The notes beneath the pieces were generated by a model. The model was not told the DNA's origin and did not search any database. It worked only from the letters and a program-made list of their open reading frames with translations. Shown here one piece after another: positions 33,875 through 44,960 of a stretch of DNA of 64,000 bases; position 1 is the stretch's first letter, and the number at the start of each line of letters is the position of its first letter. Both the position numbers and the translations under genes were made by a program. Origin of the DNA: Areca catechu (Eukaryota; Streptophyta; Magnoliopsida; Arecales; Arecaceae); assembly GCA_021397845.1 (NCBI GenBank), contig CM038051.1, forward strand, positions 18,014,827-18,078,826, in the 5' to 3' direction.

Positions 33875-36800
33875 GATTAACAGCCTATATAGGTTAGGTG
33901 CTAATCTTGTGGTTGATGGAATCTGTCTGTGAGCAAGTTTAACATCTGCGATTTGATGAACATGATTAAATTGCTGGCCAAAATGCTTATATGGTTATTC
34001 TAATGAAGTTTGTTTGTTCAAGAGTTGCAATCACACCAATGAAGCATGTTAGGAGCTCAAAAAATTTCTGAATTTGATGAAGAAATCAACCGTCTTAGCC
34101 TTTTAGTTTGTTTTCTTACTGCATGATTGGTTTTGTTTCTAATTTTTTGAAAGTTCTTCTCTCAAGGAGAGGCCAGAGCATTTATTTTTTTAAGAAGCAC
34201 ATTTTTGTTTTAAAAATTAAAAAAGTTTATGTAGTCATGATTCACATGGCAGTAGACCATTTACGTCATAATTTTGCTAAACCAGAATATAGAAAAATCA
34301 TCACTGAAGAACTCGGTAAAACTTCTGAAATTTCTTGAAATTTCATAAGAGAGAGATGTCATTTTAGTGGTTTTCCCAAATGTTGATCTGGAGATAATAT
34401 TAGATGGTCATGAAACAATAATATGTTGGAGTTAGTATGTGTGATTAGTCAAGTAATTACTCTTTTGCTTAGTGAAAATTCAAAAAAAGTAGTGGGCAAA
34501 AGCCAATAAAAAATCATTGTTCATCTGAAACTAGCAATTCTGTAGATTCGAGCTAAAAAATTAACAAGACTTTAGGAGCTGCTAAACATCTTCCTAAAAC
34601 AAACTTATTACTCCAGTGGTTCTCCTACAATTAACTTCCCTAGTGATGATTGTTGATGGTCACGGATTAGGGCAAACATGACATATATTGGAGCTAATTC
34701 TATTGTCATTTAGCAACATTGTTGTCTATGTTCTCATTGATTAACGGTACTTTTCTAAGGACTCGATTGGTTTGCAGGAAAAGAAGGGGGGAAAGTATGG
34801 TCAGCTAGAAAATGAAGAAACCCCTTCTTATTTGGTTGGAGTTTTTAAAGGAGAGATTGGAAAGTGGCAATATGGGACATGGGTTTTTTGCTTTCCTAAG
34901 AGCTGGGAATTGAAGGTCCTCTTCAAACCCCCTATCCCCCGACCCCCCCGCCCCAACCAAAAAAAAAAGAAATGTTCCCTTAAAGCCATAAATAGAGTGG
35001 AGTAAGGTCTTTTCTTTCATCAAGGGTAGAATAGATAATTTACACAGTTTTTTTAGGAAAGAAAATGCTCCATCAAACATAAGCCATTATGAAATGTGCC
35101 ACTTTACCATGGTCAAGTAAATATACCAAACATGCCGAAACCACTTTCCTAGGCATCTTTATTTTCAGGAATTAGTTTCCCAGGAAAAATATTCCAATGA
35201 GAAAAAAATTTTCCAGCGAACTGGATGAGCCCTAAATTTGTGGGACATGTGCACCTGGTAGCTCTTTTATAGCTATGCACTATAGTTTGAACTATAAAAT
35301 TGTGGAGTAAGGATAGATGAATTCTGTATTGGATTTTCTTCTATTATAAACTCACTCGCAATAGCTGGGAAAAATAAAGAAAAGCATTCTATAAGATTAT
35401 TAAAATGTGGGTACCATTCCACTAAACTTGTGAGAGTGGGCTGTGTATTATACACCAACCAATATAGAGGATGGAAATAAGATTCAGGGGAACAATAGCA
35501 TTGATGATAGGGAAAGTAATTTTAACATGACTAACAGTCTGATAGTTAGGTTTAACTATTGCTATGTGTATTTGGACTCTGAGATCAAGCTCTGACTAAA
35601 TGAATTTGTAGTGCTTCATTTAGGCTTCAATAAAAGTAAATGTATCTGGTGAGAACATTTGTAATCAAGGTTTTTTTAGTTGTGGTAGAATATATATGAT
35701 GAAAATTGAAACCACTCTAATGTCTTCTTTTTTCCTGCCTTAATATGCAATGAATATGCCGTTACCCATTTATGGTTCCAGTAATCCGGGATCCTAGGAG
35801 GGGCAATCTGGGGATGAACCTAACCTTAGGCCCCTTTTTTTTTTTTTTTTGCATATAGTGGCTGCTCCATAATTCGAACTTGTTGCACTACTGTGCTTGT
35901 CAGCCCAAGCCTTTTACAATTGCCTCCTGCATGGCCCACCTTGCATATGCTATGGAAACCAAAATAGAGGCTTTTAAACATACTTTTAAGAGCCTCATAT
36001 TTCTTTAGGAACTGATTATAGCTTAAGTAGCTGATTTGCAAATTCAAGGCTATGGAATCAATCCATGTTTTTTCATTTAGAAACAAAGCATTGGTGGCTC
36101 TGCTTTGCTTGAACTATTCTTGTGGAATAAATTTTGGAATCTGTTTTTTTTGTGGAACTGTAGGCACTCAGTTAATTTCAGTATTTTTCACCTTTTCATT
36201 TGTAATTTATATACAAATGCAATGATAAGTTGTATCATCATTATACCCAGGACCTTCATTTGATGTGGGGTTTCCAAGATTCTAAATTTGAAGTGTCTTG
36301 CCTATAGAATATAAGACATGAATCACCATTTTGCAAATATATTTTTTCTTTTCGTGGGTCATTTGAGTTTAATATGAGGAGCATCTCTTGTCAACAAGAA
36401 GTAATACACATGTTCAAAGCACTTGTCATAAATCCACATTTCTGTCAAACTGCAGGCATTTTAGTTTATTTCACTATTTTCCCTACCTTTTCTTTTGTAG
36501 TATATGTTGATGTGATGACAAGCACATTTTTTTTTATGCTAGAATTTTATTAGATGTGAGATTCTTAAGATTCCAAAGACTTTTACATGCTTGTCATGTG
36601 TATGTATGGTAGATTTCTGGTCTACTTTAAATTATTTTTGGGATATGTCGTAATTACTCATTAAACTCTCAGTTGTTGAAATCTTTAGCCTTTTGGCTGT
36701 CATACCCCCTCTGAAATCCCGCTCCAGCCCTTCCCAATTTTTCCAAATGTTGTTTTACTTATTGCAACTATAGTTTAGCAATATTTTTGTTAAGACTGAA

Positions 36801-37340
36801 TCTCTTATTTGTTTTGTAAAGTTCTTATGATGTGTATTTCTTGAAAATGAAGCTAAGCAATTTGTTAGTAGCCTCATAAGAATTTGCATTATTTTAGAAG
36901 GTGCTCATGATTTTTAATTGTAGAGCTTGAGTTGCCTGCTTTTACCAAAGTCTGGTTCCACAGCTGCTCCTAACATGCAATAATGATTGAATACTTTCAG
37001 CCTAAGAAAATTATGCATGGATAGTTAAAACCTATATAATATATGATAACAATCAAAGTGTTTACCCCTGATTTTTTAATTAACCATGCATGGTTCTTCA
37101 TATGAAATTCTTATTACAAATGCTAAAGCTCAAGAAAAGGCTGGCGTTCACTTGCATGTGCTCCAGCATGCTTCATTTAGGAGGTTGGAGTGGCGTTCAC
37201 TTGCATGTGCTCCAACATGATTCATTTTACTGCTGCCCAATTTTGCTGCCAATACTGCTGCCCAATTCTGAATTATTGTACTCTGAAGAAGTCTTGTGTA
37301 TTGAAATATCTTGTGTATTGTAAAATACAGGAAAAAATTA
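33875..37340. other. CACTA interior right of the Tat insertion
   Basis: About 3.5 kb of AT-rich DNA with no gene I can assign. An A/T run lies at about 35836-35853. A 49-bp duplication lies at about 37142-37230, with units starting TGGCGTTCACTTGCATGTGC. Remains of the second CACTA gene (TNPA type) could be here but cannot be supported. Confidence 0.45.
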
Positions 37341-37344
37341 GTAA

Positions 37345-38132
37345 TTTAAATTTTTTTTAATTCTTCTCTTTTAGCAACCATTTTTGCAACCGATTTTTAT
37401 ATTTTTATAAAGATTTATTAATTTACAACCGATTTTGCAATCAATTTTTATTTTTTTTATAAAGATTTATTAATTTGCAATTGTTTTTTATTTTTTTTCA
37501 AATTTTTATTAATTTGCAACTGATTTTGCAACCGAATTTAATTTTTTTTTCAAATTTTTATTATTTGCAACTGATTTTGCAACCAATTTTTATTTTTTTA
37601 AAATTTTTATTAATTTGCAACCAAATTTGCAACTGATTTTAATTTTTTTATAAAATTTTTATTAATTTGCAACCGATTTTGTAACCGATTTTTATTTTTT
37701 AAAAAATTTTTATTAATTTGCAACCGATTTTGCAACCAATTTTTAATTTTTTTAAAATTTTTATTAATTTGCAACTGATTTTTATTTTTTTTTCAAATCT
37801 TTATTAATTTACAACCAATTTTGCAACTGATTTTTTAAATATTTTAAAATAAAATTATTACTTAGCAATCAAATTTGCAACTAATTTTTTGAATTGAAAA
37901 TCATTTCAAAAAAAATTAAATTTTTTAAATATACCAAAAAAATAAATAATCGGTCTCTAAATTGGTTGTTAAATTTTTACAACTGAAAAAAATCGGTCAC
38001 AAAATCTTGTAACATATATTTTTGCAACCGAGGTCTTTCGGTTGCAAAATCGGTTGCAAATTAATTTTGCAATCGATTTTCAATTATTAGTAATCAATTT
38101 TTCGGTTGCTAAAACATTGCTTTCTTTTAGTG
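37345..38132. repeat. Right subterminal array and CACTA terminus
   Basis: At least ten degenerate units carry TTAATTTGCAACCGATTTTG and T-rich spacers, roughly 50-65 bp apart. The last part has inverted GCAACCGA/TCGGTTGC pairs. The element ends TTTCTTTTAGTG at 38132, the reverse complement of CACTAAAAGAAA. The left array (13972-14530) uses the same GCAACCGA word in a different unit. Confidence 0.85.
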
Positions 38133-38135
38133 TTA

Positions 38136-40066
38136 AGTGATGCAATGGTAAGCCCATTCAGATAAAAGCATTATAAATGAGAACATCAGCAGAACTTTCG
38201 CTATCGACTAAAATTCTTTTTATATTATACTTTGCTATTGTCATGGATATGATAACAACATCATCATAGGGATTCTAGATTCGAACTAGATCTTTGTCAA
38301 AAAAGAAATTATATTCATTTGTTGTTCTTCCTTCCTCTATTGCTTCAAGGCATGTTCTACCCTCCATGAGATCACGTTGATTGGCTTCTCGATGGGCTGG
38401 TTGTCAACTTTAGCCTGAGTAGGAATTTGGGCAGGATATTGTTCACTGGGCTGAGTTCCCTCCTTCTGGACGAACTTGCTTAGGTAACCATACCAGATAA
38501 GTTATTTGATCTCATTTTTCAAAGCATAGTAGTTCTTGATGTCATATTCGTATTCTTGGTGGAATCAATAATATTTGCTTTTATGACGGGAGGCAAGAGG
38601 AGACTTTATTGGTGGAAGTCATTGGAGGAACCTTTCTCCTTCAATCTCTATGAGGATGTTCGTCCTAGGACTGAGGAGGGGAGTGTGATCAAGATACTTT
38701 GGCTTTCTTTGCTTTGGGCTTTGTTGGCGAAAGGAGCTAGGCTTTTCAGCTTGATTGTTGCTTGAATCTTCTTAGGCCTTCTTCCTCCTTGGCATTCCGT
38801 CAGCCTCTCACTGAATAGCTGCAACTTCTTCTGCGTGTATATACTTCTAGGTGCTGGTCAACAATTCCTAATAAGATTTCATATAAGTTTTATCCCAAGA
38901 GTATGTAAACCTAAAGAAGTGAAGTCCTCTCTTCAGGGTAAGCATGGCCATAGACTCATCCAAATTGTATATTCCCAATGTGGCAGATATGAACCAAGCC
39001 ATATAATCTTTCAGTGACTCTTTATTTTCTTGTTGAATAGAGAAAAGACTGTCAAGCTCCTTGGGCATTCTTTAACTGGCATTGAAGTAAGTGACAAACA
39101 GTTTTGCTAGTTGCTTAAAATAGTAGATGCTTCTTGGCTCCAGTTCTGAGTACCAGACCCGAGCTATCTTATGGAGGGTTGCTGGGAAGGCAATACAGAG
39201 TAGAGCATCAAAGGCACCTTGAATTATCATGAGAGATTTATAACTTTTGAGATGATCGAGTAGATATGAGGTGCCATCATATGGATCCATTTGAGGCATT
39301 TTGAACCGATTTGAGATAGGTTCCTCCATGATTCTTAAGATAGAGGAGGGGAATTGTTGAAGTCGATGGAGCCAGGTCCTCTTCCTTGCAAATCAGCAAG
39401 TCGGTAGCTGATCTCATTCAGTTTGCACTCGTATTCGTCAAGGCATTGTTCAGCTCGTTGCTGAATTGCTTCCTCAGAAGATCCCTCCCAGGAAAACTCA
39501 GATGATGGGAGGTGGCATTTGTTATGTTTTGGCCTTCTTTCCCATAGGTACTCCTCATATTGGGGGCTCTTGTGCCATGGAGGTGATGATCGGGATTAGT
39601 GCTAACTTGTTTCTTGGCACTGACTTGTTGGGTGGGATGTCTTCTCCCTATGGGGTTGGTAGTCAGCTCAACATGGCAAGTAGGGCCATGAATAATGGGA
39701 AATCAGTTGATAGGAGTGCCTCTCCTTAGGGGATTGGTGAGCAGGAAGCGTAGCGATGATGGTGGGAACAAGATCCTTCGTCTCATCACCACTTGTTGTT
39801 GCTGCAACCCTTGCACTCCTGCAGCCAAGGCTTAAACCTGCTATGCCAGAATGGTGAGGGTTTCTTGCTAGAAAATTGATGACGGTGGTGGCGAAGTAAG
39901 AGACTCTACCACAGGGTTGGCCATTCTTGCATGAGGCAAAGAAGGATGGTGTAACTTAAGAAAGTTTCTTGAGCTTTGTTTATTGTTTTCACCATTTTGT
40001 CAGCTCCAGCATCATGGAACTCAATGGGGATGAATCACAATTATGTCCCTACCTGGCATACTAATA
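38136..40066 (-). pseudogene. gypsy (Tat-type) gag-protease relic
   Basis: On the minus strand from the right: a region equivalent to the gag N-terminus; MPQMDPYDGTSYLLDHLKSY (about 39280); VWYSELEPRSIYYF; LDSLFSIQQENKESLKDYM; and at about 38150-38280 a protease block reading ILVDSESSADVLIYNAF, in which the usual DSG is DSE. Many stops and frame changes occur. The sequence stops abruptly where the CACTA end begins, so CACTA appears to have inserted in the protease region. The expected remainder of pol is not found on the left side of CACTA, so a deletion or rearrangement also happened. A primer-site-like sequence (TGCCAGGTAGGGAC) lies at about 40043-40058. Confidence 0.8.
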
Positions 40067-40418
40067 TGTTGCTGTCAGGTTGATCTCTGGCGACTCGTGG
40101 TGGCATCAGTTGATCCCATTGCATTCTCTGGTGGACTGGGTGAGCTCCTCGTGGGTGGAAAATATGCAAGAAACCCTTGGCTGGAGACTAGCGGGGGATA
40201 CTTCGATGCTCAAATTAGTGGAAGAGCAAGAAAGGCAATAGTAACTGGAGCTGTGTGTACTAAAAAATGAATTAAGCATACAGTGGATAGTAATGGCATA
40301 CCTGGCCGGGGTCCCCCTCTTACCTATTTATAGGAAGTGGAATAATCACCTTCAGTTAGGGATAACAAAATACTGTTAGGTATAACAAGATACCGCTAGG
40401 TAGTTAGAATAGTTATGA

Positions 40419-42258
40419 TGTCACGCCCCGAATCCAGCACCGGAATCGGCTACATGACCGACCGCACAAATCCTAGATTTTATCCTAGAGATTATGCAAG
40501 GCCTAGGTACACAAAAGTCAAACATATCAAATTAAACTAATATTATATAAACAATCAAATAACAATTGTACAATCCATTATTTGAGTCGATATCATTAAT
40601 TGGTCTACTGACTCACAAACATCAGTAACCGAAACTAAAACTAACTAACTAACTAGCTCAACATTTATGAAGCTTCGTCTCACGCCCAGCCCAATTCTTG
40701 CTATGTATCCTAAGTCTCTGAAAAAAAAATAATAGTAGAGAGTGAGCTATACAGCCCAGTAAGGTTTCCATGTGATCATCAATAATAATATATATATATA
40801 TGAAAACAGCAAAACACCAGTATATCATGTGACGCAGTCAAACAATTCAAATTTCATGTATGACCAAAAACTTTGAAAACTTTATATTTTTCTTTTAGAA
40901 TTTCTATTATTTAATCATTATCTTTAGGGTTCTGGATTAGCCACGGTCACACTCCAGCCTGTGACTGGCACACTATTATCACACTCCAGCCTGTGACGGG
41001 CACATTGTTGTCACACTCCAGCTTGTGACGGGCACACTATTGTCACACTCTAGCCTGTGACTGGCACACAAATTGTCACACTCCAGCCTGTGACTGGCAC
41101 ACTGAGAAACCACGGTACCGCCGTGGCATAGCTAGTTCAAACACCGGTTCACTTAACACTTTATCATTTCATCTCACATAGTCAGAACATGTCACCTTTT
41201 AATGATCGATATCACGATCAAACACATTCAAAGATCACTTGGTAAACATGATATATTAAATAGAACACAAATAACATTAACAACAAACTCATTCTGTATC
41301 CCGGGAAATCAAATCATGCTATCCGAAAATAGCCATGCATGAAAAATATTTAAATATATGCTCGGATCAAATCAGGTCATGTAAAAATATTTATATTATG
41401 GTGATCAAGTCTGGAGTCCTTACCTCTCACAAATCAATTATCCACGCCTGAACTAATCTATACCCGAAATCTGTGCGACGCCTTTGTGCTCAGGAGACTG
41501 ACTACCTACAATAATAAATAATTTAATTAAAATCTAAATTCTCAATTTTCACGAATCTCGAAAATATCCCTTGACTTTCTCTCTCTTCTTTCTCTCTCTC
41601 TCTCTCTTTTTTCCTGGACCGTACAGAGCCCCCATTTTTTTTTTCTTTTCTTTTCTTTTTTTTCCCTTATTCTTCCTTCTTTCTTCTTCTTTTCTTCCGA
41701 ACCATCCCCCTGTTGCTTTCCCCCGACCAAACCGAACCGACCTCCCATGGTCACCGGCGGTGGCCAATGGGAGGAGGTCACCGGAATGACCTTGACGGGT
41801 CGGAAGCAGGCGGTGGCGACGATGTACGGCCCCAACACAAATCAACCGAAACCACCCAAGAAATCTAGATCAATTCCCTGAAAAAAACTTACCGTCCTCG
41901 ATGGACTGTCAGACGCTCGTTGGAGAGGAAGGGGATGCGGGGTAGAAGACTCAACAGACTTGGTTTGGCGACACCGCGGAGAATTTAAAAGAATCCATCA
42001 ACGGTCTTCGTGACGTTTAAGAAAGGGAAACCGCTCAACTGGAGTCCCAAACTCCCCTGGACTCATCGCCGACCTCCTCCCTCTCCCCTCACGACTCCTC
42101 CACCGAGATCCCCGGTGAAACCCCGGCCAGATAAGGCCAATCGCAGCTCCCCTGTTCCGACACGAAGTTTCCTTCGTTCGTTCGTTGGTTTTGTTTTTTT
42201 ATCCATTTGGGTTGAAGTCGGCTGGGCCCGCCGACTTCAGCCCAAACCCAATATTACA
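40419..42258. mobile_element. Solo LTR, 1,840 bp, TSD TATGA
   Basis: The segment starts TGTCACGCCCCG and ends CCAATATTACA, with TG/CA ends. Perfect 5-bp direct repeats TATGA flank it (40414-40418 and 42259-42263). It has no coding frame, primer site or second LTR, as expected after LTR-LTR recombination. It contains a 32-bp tandem array, a CCACGGTACCGCCGTGG palindrome at about 41107, and CT-rich microsatellites at 41577-41612 and 41640-41700. Orientation is not settled. Confidence 0.85.
40947..41106. repeat. 32-bp tandem array, five copies
   Basis: TCACACTCCAGCCTGTGACT-type units start at 40947, 40979, 41011, 41043 and 41076. Each unit is partly palindromic (GTGTGCCAGTCACA against its complement). 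The array lies within the solo LTR. Confidence 0.9.
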
Positions 42259-42263
42259 TATGA

Positions 42264-43152
42264 TAGCTATGTTCGGTTGATAATCGAATGCCATTATCTG
42301 TTATGGATTCTAGATGGAGTAGTTGAAAGTCATTTGCGGGCTACTCAGATCCAAGTGAGAGGATGGCTTCAGGAAAGTGGAGATTAATGGAGTAGGGTAT
42401 CACGTTCGGGCTTGATTGGAGTATGTCGACGAGTAGGTACACGGGGATGAGCAAACATGTGAGCTTTGCTGGCGAAATCACTTGGAAATCATACTCGAGA
42501 CTGAAGGGATGAGTAGCGGTTGCTTGGAGATGGGAAGGTACTTTAGCATACTGGCAAAAGGTATTTAGTTATTGGAATTGAGTAGGTGACGTTCATAATA
42601 GGGATGATGCAATTGTCTAGTTAGCTCTACCGACTTTTGGGGAAGATTATTGGCCATGCCAATAATGTGTGGCTTAGAAGTATACCCTTCTTACTTTCAA
42701 AGCTTCCCATGTTTTTGGAGAAGCAAATCATGTCGCCAAGTGGCAGCAGTGTTTCGGCAGTAGATTTCTTTTAAGAATTCAGATGCCCTTCCTTCAGAAT
42801 TCCATCACATTTTATTGGCCGATGCTTTTTCCATGCAATACTTGCTAAGCTGGCAAGTTAAGAATATCACGAGTGGGTCCCTTGGACACACGCGGAAAGG
42901 AAAAGAAAAAGAAAAAAAAAAAAAAAAGAAAAAAAAGAAGAGAAGCACTGCACAGCAAAGATGCCCAGTCTGAAAATTAAATACCTTATCGACACCCTGT
43001 AAAGTTTCTGCGATAGATCTACGATGCTTGATAGGAGATTTCTGCTGCTAAACTTTGCTAAGCTGACAAGTTAAGAATATGTCCTTGGATCAAACTCGGT
43101 CGTGTAAGATCAAGTTCTCGATGCTGTTATTAATACTGCCCAGAAGCCATAC
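42264..43152. other. Stretch upstream of the ankyrin genes
   Basis: The left part is probably LTR remnant. A purine run (AAAGAAAAAGAAAAA...) lies at about 42898-42945. The last roughly 130 bp (from about 43020) are shared with the region upstream of the second ankyrin gene (TTTCTGCTGCTAAACTTTGC and AAGAATATGTCCTT blocks), so the duplicated unit includes the gene's 5' region. Confidence 0.5.
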
Positions 43153-44597
43153 ATGCGGGAGCAAATAACCAGTCAAAGACAGCCCCCCATGGATCCCAGA
43201 TTGCTCAAGGCAGCGACGTCTGGCAATGTTGCCGACCTTGATCGGTTGGTCAGGGAAAGCCCCGATGTCCTTCTTGGCAAAACTCCTCTCGGTAACACAG
43301 CACTTCACATTGCGGTGACGTATGAGCACCAACAATTTGCAGAAGAGCTCTGTTCGAGGAGCCCATCCCTTCTTTTGACAAAAAATATGAATGGACAGAC
43401 TCCATTGCACATCGCTGCCATGGCTGGTCACCATTCCATGGCCACTTTTTTTATTATTGTCGCATCCCGCATGCCTCGCGACATAGAGAGAAGCAACCCT
43501 CTAAAACAGATGATGATGACAACTGATAAGAAGGAGAACACTGCTCTGCACGAAGCCTTGCGGCATGGCCACAGCAGCCTAAGCAACCCTCTAAAACAGA
43601 TGATGATGACAACTGATAAGAAGGAGAACACTGCTCTGCACGAAGCCTTGCGGCATGGCCACAGCAGCCTAGCGCTGGAGCTCCTGAAAGCAGAGCCCGA
43701 CCAGTCAAAATTGATCAACCACAACGGTGAGTCACCGATGTTCATTGCAGCTTATAGAGGCTTAGCTGATGCCGTGACAGCATTGGTGCGAATTCCTTCG
43801 TCTAGTTATGAAGGACCCTATGGCCAAACTGCTCTGCACGCTGCTACCATTTTGGAGCGTTCGAGTAATTTTTTCTGCTACTTTCTCCCCTCTGCTGCAT
43901 CAGTTGCATTATTCTTTGACATCTATTAATTCTCTGCGAAAGTCACCTCGACGAACTAAATCTTCTGCACGCATTTCATGCCGTAGCACCGGTGCGTTCC
44001 TATTTACTAATTGTTGTCCGGGAATACTACGGCATTCCTGATTTTGCTTTGTTTTAATCTGTACCGGTAGGCATAGCGGAAACATTGTTGAGAGAAAAGC
44101 CGGAGCTCTCGAGAGCTCGGAACAGCGCCGGGGCCGTCGCACTTCTCGCAGCAGTAAAAGACAATAAACTGGAGATGACGCAGCTGCATCTAAGATTTGA
44201 TCCCTCCGTAGCATACATCATGGACGATACCGCCTCGGCCTTTCATTATGCTGCTTGGCGAGGCAATGTGCTCATAGCCGAAGAGCTCATTCGTCACTGC
44301 CCAGACATAGGTCTTGCAGTTGACAGCGCCGGCCGGAATGCACTTCATGTGGCAATACTTGCCGGTCAGGTGCATTTTGTTAAGTACATCCTAGAGACAT
44401 CTGCGCTTCATGCATCGATCAACCAGCCAGATAACAACAAGGACTCTCCCCTGCATTTGGCTGCGCGGTGTCGCAGCCCTGAAATACTTCGAGCTATGTT
44501 GGCTAATGAAAGGGTGGTGGACCGTGCGGCCTTGAATGGGATCTGGAGTGACGTCGACCGCTTTTATGAAGCGGAGGCTGCCAAGACTTTGAAATGG
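43153..44597 (+). pseudogene. Ankyrin-repeat gene copy A, lacking the PGG membrane exon
   Basis: Two exons, 43153-43864 and 44071-44597, are joined by a 206-bp intron (GTAATT...CCGGTAG) that keeps the frame. The shared start is MDPRLLKAATSGN at 43189; an in-frame ATG at 43153 adds 12 residues. At least seven ankyrin units are visible, with cores such as GNTALHIAV, GQTPLHIAAMAGHH, GESPMFIAAYRG, GRNALHVAI and DSPLHLAA. Family members (ITN1/ACD6-like) are plasma-membrane proteins in stress and defence signalling. Exon 2 ends at a good donor (TTGAAATGG|GTAACT), but no PGG exon follows before copy B. An exact 90-bp duplication adds 30 residues. Without the third exon this copy is probably a truncated duplicate, unless it splices into the PGG exon at 49404. 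Confidence 0.75.
43492..43671 (+). repeat. Exact 90-bp in-frame tandem duplication in an ankyrin exon
   Basis: The 90-bp unit starting AGCAACCCTCTAAAACAGAT occurs at 43492-43581 and 43582-43671. I see no difference between the copies. It encodes 30 residues including ENTALHEALRHGHSSL. Copy B has the unit once. Confidence 0.95.
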
Positions 44598-44599
44598 GT

Positions 44600-44960
44600 A
44601 ACTCCTCGTTCTGTTTTCTTAATTGTGATCCTATGGAAAGAATGGGAAAACTTGTTTAGAATGCCACACCAAGTCCTAGGTATTATGACTGACCGAATTA
44701 TATGTCCTTAGAGCGAGCAATAGACTCATAATCCTAGATAGAAGATTTCTGCTACTAAACATTGCTAAGCTGTAGAAGAATGTGTTCTCAGAGTGAGCAA
44801 AAGATTCATTGTCCTAGATAGAATATTTCTGCTACTAAACATTGATAAGCTGCATAAGTTAAGAATATGTCCTTCGAGTGAACTCAACTGTTTAGAATCA
44901 AGTTCTCGATGCTGATATTAACCATACTTGCAGGAGCAACGAAGCAGTCAAACACATCCC
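44600..44960. other. Spacer with repeated 5' segment between ankyrin copies
   Basis: A roughly 78-bp block (ATAGAAGATTTCTGCTACTA) is present twice, at about 44741 and 44819, and once upstream of copy A near 43036. This suggests repeated unequal exchange around the gene's 5' region. No promoter element is assigned. Confidence 0.6.

Larger units (their letters stand above)
13972..38132 (+). mobile_element. CACTA (En/Spm) transposon, left tip missing, with nested Tat element
   Basis: The right end reads TTTCTTTTAGTG, i.e. CACTAAAAGAAA when reverse-complemented, the CACTA terminus. It is preceded by a subterminal array of GCAACCGATTTT motifs. The left side has an equivalent hairpin array (13972-14530) but no CACTA tip. 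Between them lie a TNP2-type transposase relic (17259-19165), a duplicated leader exon and fragments of three host genes. A 12.2-kb Tat retrotransposon (21691-33869) is inserted, leaving about 12 kb of CACTA sequence. The right end interrupts the protease region of a gypsy relic at 38136. The element looks immobile because it lacks one terminus and an intact transposase. Confidence 0.82.
40067..42700 (-). mobile_element. gypsy LTR relic split by a solo LTR
   Basis: It begins TGTTGCTGTCAGG next to the primer-site-like motif and includes, on the minus strand, a TATA-like CTATAAATAGG at about 40320-40335. The piece 40067-40418 is interrupted by the solo LTR (40419-42258) and seems to continue from 42264. 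The far end near 42700 is not defined. Confidence 0.5.

Noticed and set aside
40947..41106. Regular 32-bp repeats resembling a CRISPR array
   Set aside because: The units are contiguous with no unique spacers, and the DNA is plant nuclear sequence inside a solo LTR.
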